Shown here: positions 58,396 through 64,000 of the stretch, in pieces
Layout: every line of letters starts with the position of its first letter
Position numbering within the stretch: the first letter of the stretch is position 1
DNA from: Streptomyces ortus
GTDB taxonomy: Bacteria; Actinomycetota; Actinomycetes; Streptomycetales; Streptomycetaceae
DNA: 64,000 bases
Reading direction: 5' to 3'
Assembly (NCBI RefSeq): GCF_026341275.1
Contig: NZ_JAIFZO010000002.1
Coordinates: 2,147,264 to 2,211,263, forward strand
Notes under the pieces: model-generated
The model's input: only the letters and a program-made list of their open reading frames with translations
Told to the model about the DNA's origin: nothing
Databases searched by the model: none
Program-made: the position numbers and the translations under genes

Positions 58396-60042
58396 GTGCG
58401 CGGCGACTTGGAGTGGGAGACGATCCCGGGGCTCGTGCGGGCGGCGGCCGGGCGGTACGCGGACGTGGAGGCCGTCGTCGAGGGCCGGACCCGCGTCACG
58501 TACGCGGAGCTGGGCGCCCGCGTGGACCGCGCGGCGGCGGCCTGCGTCGCCAACGGCGTGCGGCCCGGCGACCGGGTGGCGATCTGGGCGCCCAACACCC
58601 TGGACTGGATCGCCTCCGCGCTGGGCGCGGTGTCGGCGGGCGCGGTCCTCGTCCCGCTGAACACCCGCTTCAAGGGGACGGAGGCCGCCTACGTACTGGC
58701 CCGCAGCCGTACGAAACTGCTGTTCGTGACGGGTACGTTCCTCGGGACCTCGTACGTGGCGTCCCTGCGGCGGGCCTGCGCCGACAGCCAGGAACCGGCC
58801 GGGACGGGCCCCCACCCGAGTACGCGTCCCGGCCCCCGTACCGGTCCCCTGCCGGGGCTGCCGGACCTGGAACAGGTGGTCGTCCTGTCCGACGACGCCC
58901 CCGCCGACTTCCGCACCTGGAAGGACTTCCTGGCCAGTGGGGACGGCGTGGGGGAGGCCGAGGTGCGGGCCCGGGCGGACGCGCTGGACCCCTCCGCGCC
59001 CTCGGACATCATCTTCACCTCGGGCACCACCGGCCGCCCCAAGGGTGCCGTGATCACCCACGCGCAGACCCTGCGGGCGTACGACGTGTGGTGCGAACTG
59101 GCCGGTCTGCGCGAGGGCGACCGCTATCTGATCGTGAACCCCTTCTTCCACACCTTCGGCTACAAGGCGGGCGTGATCGCCTGTCTGATGCGGGGCGCGA
59201 CGATGATCCCGCAGCCGGTGTTCACCGTGAGCACGGTCCTCGCGAACGTGGCCTCGGAACGCATCTCGGTGCTCCCCGGCCCGCCCACCCTCCACCAGTC
59301 CCTCCTGGACCACCCCGACCGTGACGCGTACGACCTCTCGGCCCTGCGGCTGGTGGTGACGGGCGCGGCGGTCGTGCCGCTGCTGCTGGTGGAGCGGTTG
59401 CGGGCGGAGCTGGGCGTGGACACGGTCCTCACCGCCTACGGGCTCTCCGAGGCCAGCGGGATCGTCACGATGTGCCGGCGCGGCGACGAGCCGGACGTGA
59501 TCGCCTCCACGTCCGGCCGCGCGATCCCCGGCACGGAGGTGAAGGTGGTCGACGGGGCGGGCACGGCCGTCGCCCCCGGCACCGCGGGCGAGGTCCTGGT
59601 CCGCGGCTTCAACGTGATGCGCGGCTACTACGAGGACGCCCTCGCGACCTCGGAGGCCATGACCCCGGACGGCTGGCTCCGCACGGGCGACATCGGTGTC
59701 CTGGACGCGGCCGGCAACCTCCGGATCACCGACCGCATCAAGGACATGTTCATCGTCGGCGGCTTCAACGCGTACCCGGCGGAGATAGAGCAACTCCTGG
59801 GGCTGCACCCGGAGGTGGCGGACGTGGCGGTGATCGGCGTCCCGGACGCCCGGCTCGGCGAGGTCGGCAAGGCCTATGTCGTACGCCGTCCGGGCGTCCC
59901 GCTCACCGGCGACGACCTGATCGCCTGGGCGCGCCGCGAGATGGCGAACTACAAGGTGCCCAGGGCGGTGGAGTTCGTCGGCGAGCTGCCGCGCAACGCG
60001 AGCGGGAAGGTCGTGAAGGGGGAGCTGCGCGGGCGCCGTTGA
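58396..60042 (+). CDS. AMP-forming acyl-CoA synthetase (FadD3-like)
   Basis: A 548-residue ANL ligase. It has VAIWAPNTLDWIASALGAVSAGAVLVPLN, the P-loop FTSGTTGRPKGAVITH, YGLSEASGIVTMCRRGD, TGDIGVLDAAGNLRITDRIKDMFIVGGFNAYPAEIE and a C-terminal lysine in PRNASGKVVKGEL. Architecture resembles FadD3, which in actinobacterial steroid catabolism activates a ring-derived propionate, but the substrate here is not established. GTG 58396 has GGGAGG seven bases upstream; the frame extends to 58264 through operators and is not coding. A 22-base palindrome lies in the leader. Confidence 0.92.
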   Translation: MRGDLEWETIPGLVRAAAGRYADVEAVVEGRTRVTYAELGARVDRAAAACVANGVRPGDRVAIWAPNTLDWIASALGAVSAGAVLVPLNTRFKGTEAAYVLARSRTKLLFVTGTFLGTSYVASLRRACADSQEPAGTGPHPSTRPGPRTGPLPGLPDLEQVVVLSDDAPADFRTWKDFLASGDGVGEAEVRARADALDPSAPSDIIFTSGTTGRPKGAVITHAQTLRAYDVWCELAGLREGDRYLIVNPFFHTFGYKAGVIACLMRGATMIPQPVFTVSTVLANVASERISVLPGPPTLHQSLLDHPDRDAYDLSALRLVVTGAAVVPLLLVERLRAELGVDTVLTAYGLSEASGIVTMCRRGDEPDVIASTSGRAIPGTEVKVVDGAGTAVAPGTAGEVLVRGFNVMRGYYEDALATSEAMTPDGWLRTGDIGVLDAAGNLRITDRIKDMFIVGGFNAYPAEIEQLLGLHPEVADVAVIGVPDARLGEVGKAYVVRRPGVPLTGDDLIAWARREMANYKVPRAVEFVGELPRNASGKVVKGELRGRR

Positions 60043-60091
60043 GGGGCCCCGCCCTGTCGCGGCGGGACCCCGGTCGCCCACGCGGTACGCG

Positions 60092-62719
60092 CTATTCGCG
60101 GGCGGACAGCGCGTGGGCCGGGGCCGTACGCAGGGCCTGCCGGGTGGGGAGTTCGACCGTGACGAAGGCCGTGCCGATCACCGTCAGCGCGACGGCCGGG
60201 AGCAGCCACACCGGGCCCGCGGGCCACGGCCGGTCCAGGAAGCCGATGCCGAGCAACGCCAGCGGGACCGCGGACAGCAGCAGACCGGTGGCCACCGCCG
60301 CGACCCCGATCACCGCGGCCTCGCGGCGCATCATCGCGAGGATCTGGCGCGGGGTGGTGCCGTTGAGGCGCAGCGTGGCGATCTCGTTGCGGCGCTGGGC
60401 GGTCGTGGCGACCAGTTTGTTGGCGATGGACAGGAGGAGGTAGCCGAGGAGCACGACGACGGTGGCGAGGTTGATCCAGACCGTCGCGGGTGCGTCGCTC
60501 AGACTGTCGCCGGACCCGGTGTCCGTGGGCTCAAGTGCCAACCCGGGCCGGGACGCGGCGAGTTCGGTGAGGCCGCGCAGCGCGGCGTCGGTGCCGTCGG
60601 TGCGTACGAGGACACTCTGGTCGAGGCCGCCGGTGGTGTGCCCCTCGGCCAGGTCGTGGGAGACGGCGACCGGGCCGAAGCCGAGGCCGCGGTCGTAGAC
60701 GGCGACGACCTTCGGGCTGACCCGGCTGCCGTCCCCGAGGACCAGGTCGATCCGCTCGCCGACCCCCGCGTCGCGGGAACGGGCGACCTCGCTGTCGACG
60801 GCGACCGTGTCACCGGAGAGCCGGGCCAGGCTGCCGTCCCGTACGCCGAGGTCCAGGACGTCCGGCGCGGCCGGGGTCAGGACCATCGCCGAGGCGGCCT
60901 CGACCTCCGGTTCGCCGAACATCTCGTACTCCCACACGACCGTGGTGTCGCTGACCGGGGCCGCCGACCGTACGCCGTCGGTCCTCTCGACGTCCGCGAG
61001 GGTGCCGGCGGGCACACCGCCGAGTCCCGGCGCGGTCAGGCGCTGCTGGGCGAGGGTGCCGGTGCGGGTGTCCTGGGCGGTGGCGCTCATGACGGTCGTC
61101 TGGGCGAGGGTGTAGGTCAGGACGAACACGACCGCCATGGCGAGGGCGCTGACGACGCCCGACAGCCGCAGGGCGTAGCCGCGGATGTTCGCCACCGCGA
61201 GCCAGGTCGGGGCCGAGACGCCGGGCCGCAGTCGCCGGGCCGCCGTGTCGCCGATGCCCCGGACCAGGGCGGGACCCGCCAGGGCCAGACCGGTCGCGCC
61301 GATGATCCCGGCCATGGAGGTGGCCGCCGCGCCGAGGACCGTCCGGCTCAGCAGCGGCACCACCGAGAGGCTCGTCGCGGCGACGATCAGCAGGAGACCG
61401 GCGCGGATCCGGGTCTTCGACGGGTTACGGGGCTCGCTGCGCGACTCGGCGACCGCCTCCGTGGCGGGCAGCCGCGAGGTGCGCCACGCGGCACCGCGGG
61501 CCGACACCTGCACGGCGAGCCCCAGCAGGAGCACGGTGGCGAGCGCGGGCAGCGGGCTGTAGGTGAGCGGCAGCCCCGCCGGGATCACCTCGCGGTCGAC
61601 GAGCATCCGCCGGAACTGCCCGGCCAGCAGATGGCCGAGGCCCACACCGGGCACGACCGCCACGGCGGCGATGACCGAGGCCTGCGCGGCGGCCAGTCGC
61701 CTGATCTGCTTCGGAGTCGCGCCGACGGCCCGCATCAGGGCGAGGTCGCGGCGCTGGCCGCCGACCGACACGGCCAGCGCGCTCGCCAGCACGAATCCGA
61801 TGATCAGGAGGACGATCCCGGAGAGCGAACCGGCGAGCAGGATCAGCAGCGAACGGGCCGCGCCCGCGCCGGGGGAGGCGATGTCACCACGGTCGGAACC
61901 GGTGGAGACGATCACTTCGGCGCCGGCCTCGCCGGAAGAGGTTCCGGCCGCCTTCCGGCCGGCGTTCTCGCCGGCGTCCTCGATCGTCTCGCGGGCCGCG
62001 GTGGCCACCGAGGCCTCGGCGCCGGGCTCGGTGCGCAGACCGACCAGGTCGACGGTCCCGGCGCGCGCTCCCTTGCCGCCGCCGTCGCTGCCGTCGGTGC
62101 CGCCGTCGCGGCCGGACAGCCGGGCGGCCGTCGGGTCGGCGAAGAGGATGCCCGCGCCCGGGGCGTCGACCACCGCCGTGACGCGGTACGCGGCGGCGGA
62201 CCGGCCGGCCGCGACGACCTCGACCCGGTCGCCCGCCCGGACACCCGCGGCCTCGGCCGTCGCCCGGTCGAGCGCCACCTCGGCGGTGCCGGACGGCTTG
62301 TCGCCACTGACCTTCGGGTCCGTGAGCAGCTTCGTCGAGGACCAGCCGTGACCGGCCGTCCGCGGCTCCTCGGCCGGTACGACGCGGCCGTCGGCGTCGA
62401 GGACGGCGGCGGGGAAGCTGACGTCGCCGACCGCCGCCGTGACGCCGGGCAGTGCGGCGAGCCGGTCGACCAGGGCGGCCGGGACCGTGCCGCGTTCCGG
62501 CAGGGCGATCGGCAGGTCCCCGGCCGGACGGAAACTCTGGTCGGTGGAGACCACGACGTCGGCCCCCGCGAGCCGGCCGGCCGGCAACTGCGAGCGCAGG
62601 CCCGACTCGGCCAGTACGCCCGTGCCGGTGATCAGTGCCGCGCCGCCGAGCACCGCGCACGCCACCGCCAGCAGGGCGGTGATGCGGTGGCCCGCCATAC
62701 GGACCGCGAGATGCAGCAT
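60092..62719 (-). CDS. ABC transporter permease, FtsX/MacB-like, double module
   Basis: An 875-residue permease. A first helix (HRITALLAVACAVLGGAALIT) is followed by an extracytoplasmic domain (about 45-270), then three helices near 280-400 (LLILLAGSLSGIVLLIIGFVLASAL). A second half (about 455-870) repeats the pattern: helices at about 440-520, an external domain, and the final FtsX segment RRNEIATLRLNGTTPRQILAMMRREA. It is likely a MacB-type mechanotransmission system or exporter, with the ATPase four bases upstream. ATG 62719. Confidence 0.92.
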   Translation of the reverse strand: MLHLAVRMAGHRITALLAVACAVLGGAALITGTGVLAESGLRSQLPAGRLAGADVVVSTDQSFRPAGDLPIALPERGTVPAALVDRLAALPGVTAAVGDVSFPAAVLDADGRVVPAEEPRTAGHGWSSTKLLTDPKVSGDKPSGTAEVALDRATAEAAGVRAGDRVEVVAAGRSAAAYRVTAVVDAPGAGILFADPTAARLSGRDGGTDGSDGGGKGARAGTVDLVGLRTEPGAEASVATAARETIEDAGENAGRKAAGTSSGEAGAEVIVSTGSDRGDIASPGAGAARSLLILLAGSLSGIVLLIIGFVLASALAVSVGGQRRDLALMRAVGATPKQIRRLAAAQASVIAAVAVVPGVGLGHLLAGQFRRMLVDREVIPAGLPLTYSPLPALATVLLLGLAVQVSARGAAWRTSRLPATEAVAESRSEPRNPSKTRIRAGLLLIVAATSLSVVPLLSRTVLGAAATSMAGIIGATGLALAGPALVRGIGDTAARRLRPGVSAPTWLAVANIRGYALRLSGVVSALAMAVVFVLTYTLAQTTVMSATAQDTRTGTLAQQRLTAPGLGGVPAGTLADVERTDGVRSAAPVSDTTVVWEYEMFGEPEVEAASAMVLTPAAPDVLDLGVRDGSLARLSGDTVAVDSEVARSRDAGVGERIDLVLGDGSRVSPKVVAVYDRGLGFGPVAVSHDLAEGHTTGGLDQSVLVRTDGTDAALRGLTELAASRPGLALEPTDTGSGDSLSDAPATVWINLATVVVLLGYLLLSIANKLVATTAQRRNEIATLRLNGTTPRQILAMMRREAAVIGVAAVATGLLLSAVPLALLGIGFLDRPWPAGPVWLLPAVALTVIGTAFVTVELPTRQALRTAPAHALSARE

Positions 62720-62723
62720 GGTT

Positions 62724-63488
62724 CTAGACCTCTCCCAGCTTGACGAGACGGTCGGCCAGTTCGGGGGCGCTGGGCCGGTACAGGCGCTCGACCACCCGGC
62801 CGTCGGCCATCACCACCGCGTGGTGGGCCTGGGCGGCGGCGGCCGGGTCGTGGGTCACCATCACCACCGTCTGGCGCAGTTCGTCGACGAGTTCGCGCAG
62901 CAGGCCCAGCACCTCGTGGGCGCTGCGCAGATCCAGGGCGCCGGTCGGCTCGTCGGCGAACACGACGGCGGGCTTCGCCACCAGGGCCCGTACGATCGCG
63001 GCCCGTTGCTGCTGGCCGCCGGAGAGTTCGGCGGGCCGGTGCGCCATCCGGTCGGCGAGACCGACCCGCTCGACCAGCGTCCCCACCCACTCCCGGTCCG
63101 GGGCGCGCCCCGCCAGCCGCAGCGGCAGCGTGATGTTGTCGGCGACGCTGAGGGCGGGGACCAGGTTGTAGGACTGGAACACGAAACCGATGTGCTCGCG
63201 GCGCAGTTCGGTGCGGCGGGTCTCGTTGAGCCCGCTGATCTCGCGCTCGCCGATGCGGATGCTTCCGGAGGTGGGGGAGTCGAGGCCGGCGGCGCAGTGC
63301 ATCAGCGTGCTCTTGCCCGACCCCGAGGGCCCCATCACGGCCAGGAACGTGCCGTGCTCGACGCTCAGCGACACGTCGTCGAGGGCGCGGACGCCTCCCG
63401 CGTACGTCTTGCTGACGTTCGCCAGCTCGATGGCCGGGGCGGGCGGTGCCGCCATCGGCCGGCCGGCCCCGGCGAGGAGCCCGCTCAT
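62724..63488 (-). CDS. ABC transporter ATP-binding protein (MacB/LolD-like)
   Basis: A 254-residue ATPase with Walker A MGPSGSGKSTLMH (about 52-64), a Q-loop in GFVFQSYNLVPALSV, signature ELSGGQQQRAAIVRAL, Walker B VVFADEPTGALD and H-loop VVMVTHDP. These match the FtsX-permease partner class. ATG 63488 overlaps the stop of the small membrane-protein gene. It lies four bases before the permease, so all three genes form one coupled operon. Confidence 0.95.
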   Translation of the reverse strand: MSGLLAGAGRPMAAPPAPAIELANVSKTYAGGVRALDDVSLSVEHGTFLAVMGPSGSGKSTLMHCAAGLDSPTSGSIRIGEREISGLNETRRTELRREHIGFVFQSYNLVPALSVADNITLPLRLAGRAPDREWVGTLVERVGLADRMAHRPAELSGGQQQRAAIVRALVAKPAVVFADEPTGALDLRSAHEVLGLLRELVDELRQTVVMVTHDPAAAAQAHHAVVMADGRVVERLYRPSAPELADRLVKLGEV

Positions 63489-63745
63489 CGCCGGCCCCGC
63501 AGGTGACGGACGACGAGCGTGGTCACGCACAGCGCGGTGACCCCGCCGCAGACCAGGTGGACCAGGGTGGAGGCGGCGCTGTACGAGGCCACCATGTTGC
63601 CGACGGTGCTGATCACCAGGACCAGCCACAGCACCGTACGGACGAGGCGGTCCCAGGTGAGGGCTTCGCGGGCGGTGTCCTCCCGCCCGGCCGGGTCCGT
63701 GCTCCCGGGAAGGCCGTCGAGGCGGTAGGGGTCCGTGGTCGTCAT
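63485..63745 (-). CDS. Small two-helix membrane protein, first gene of the ABC operon
   Basis: An 86-residue protein with two predicted helices at about 33-53 (RLVRTVLWLVLVISTVGNMV) and 55-78, and a basic C-terminal end (VVRHLRGRR). Not recognised beyond that. It heads the operon with the ABC ATPase, overlapping it by ATGA, and may be a regulatory or assembly subunit. ATG 63745 has AGAGGGA upstream. Confidence 0.8.
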   Translation of the reverse strand: MTTTDPYRLDGLPGSTDPAGREDTAREALTWDRLVRTVLWLVLVISTVGNMVASYSAASTLVHLVCGGVTALCVTTLVVRHLRGRR

Positions 63746-63814
63746 GGCTGTCCCTCTTCGGAGTCTGCGAGCTCTTCGGACCCTGCGCGGTGCGCGGTGC
63801 GCACTTCACTCTTC

Positions 63815-63856
63815 GCGGCGTGCGGCGTGCGGCGTGCGGCGTGCGGTGTGCGGTTC
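63815..63856. repeat. 7-bp tandem repeat (GCGGCGT)
   Basis: Four perfect GCGGCGT units and two decayed ones lie about 70-110 bases upstream of the ABC operon, in its probable promoter region at the right edge of the window. Confidence 0.85.
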
Positions 63857-64000
63857 GCGACGCGTGCTGCGGGTCTCGCTGTCGTGATGTCGAAGTTACG
63901 GATCGGGGCCCCGGCTGGCCGAGCCCGCCAGCCGCCCGAGTGGGGGTACAGCAGGCTGTACCTCTAGGCTCCTCGCACGGCCGTGAGCGGTCGCAGGTGG

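Noticed and set aside
60113..62743. 876-codon plus-strand frame
   Set aside because: Antisense shadow of the FtsX-like permease gene with no domain features.

Overview
The window is chromosomal DNA from a Streptomyces species. The base composition is very G+C-rich with strong third-position GC bias, GTG starts are common, and there are close matches to Streptomyces landmark proteins: the iron repressor DmdR1, the AfsK Ser/Thr kinase, an NsdA-type regulator, a DUF397/XRE pair and an SCO4402-family protein. From recalled sequence, the order of the core genes (UPF0309 SIS protein, dmdR1, hydrolase, SCO4402 family, purU, sigma/anti-sigma, STAS, EF-hand, afsK) follows the S. coelicolor SCO4393-SCO4423 interval. 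I see no rRNA, tRNA, CRISPR array, intact insertion sequence or prophage.

Left part (1-19.5 kb), core and regulatory genes: a PAS sensor protein, a UPF0309 SIS protein, dmdR1 with long open frames on its antisense strand, an alpha/beta hydrolase with a TTA codon and no nucleophilic serine, an ABC ATPase/permease pair, a primase/polymerase-like protein, an NsdA-like regulator, a Q-rich membrane protein, a lipoprotein binding protein, purU, an ECF-type sigma factor with its zinc-binding anti-sigma factor, a STAS antagonist and a four-EF-hand protein.

Middle and right (19.5-60 kb), a dispersed catabolic system: AMP- and ADP-forming acyl-CoA synthetases, an amidohydrolase, four acyl-CoA dehydrogenases, an SDR, a zinc alcohol dehydrogenase, a cyclase-family hydrolase, a flavin reductase, two crotonases, two lipid-transfer-type thiolases, two DUF35 zinc-ribbon/OB-fold proteins, a DoxX protein and an F420-type reductase. 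They lie in four blocks separated by unrelated genes, including afsK. Eleven copies of a TetR-type palindrome, consensus CTGACGGnnCGTCAG, sit 7-90 bp upstream of these genes and were not seen at the interspersed genes. A TetR gene at 49820-50467 inside the cluster is the natural candidate regulator. Together they look like one beta-oxidation-like regulon for a hydrophobic, probably cyclic or branched, carboxylic acid. Thiolase plus DUF35 suggests retro-aldol side-chain cleavage of the steroid-catabolism type. The substrate cannot be read from the sequence.

Between and after the catabolic blocks are an ATP-binding anti-sigma-type kinase, a TetR/oxidoreductase divergon, a flavin monooxygenase, a GNAT protein, a PdxH-like oxidase, an inactivated PPOX pseudogene, GtrA and RibD-C proteins, an NlpC/P60 peptidase operon, a VOC protein, afsK, the XRE/DUF397 pair and, at the right edge, a MacB-like ABC operon. 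Intergenic DNA is rich in a short GC-rich core (GCGCnGTTCCCCGCGCCCC), often spaced 71-74 bp, and in other tandem and inverted repeats.
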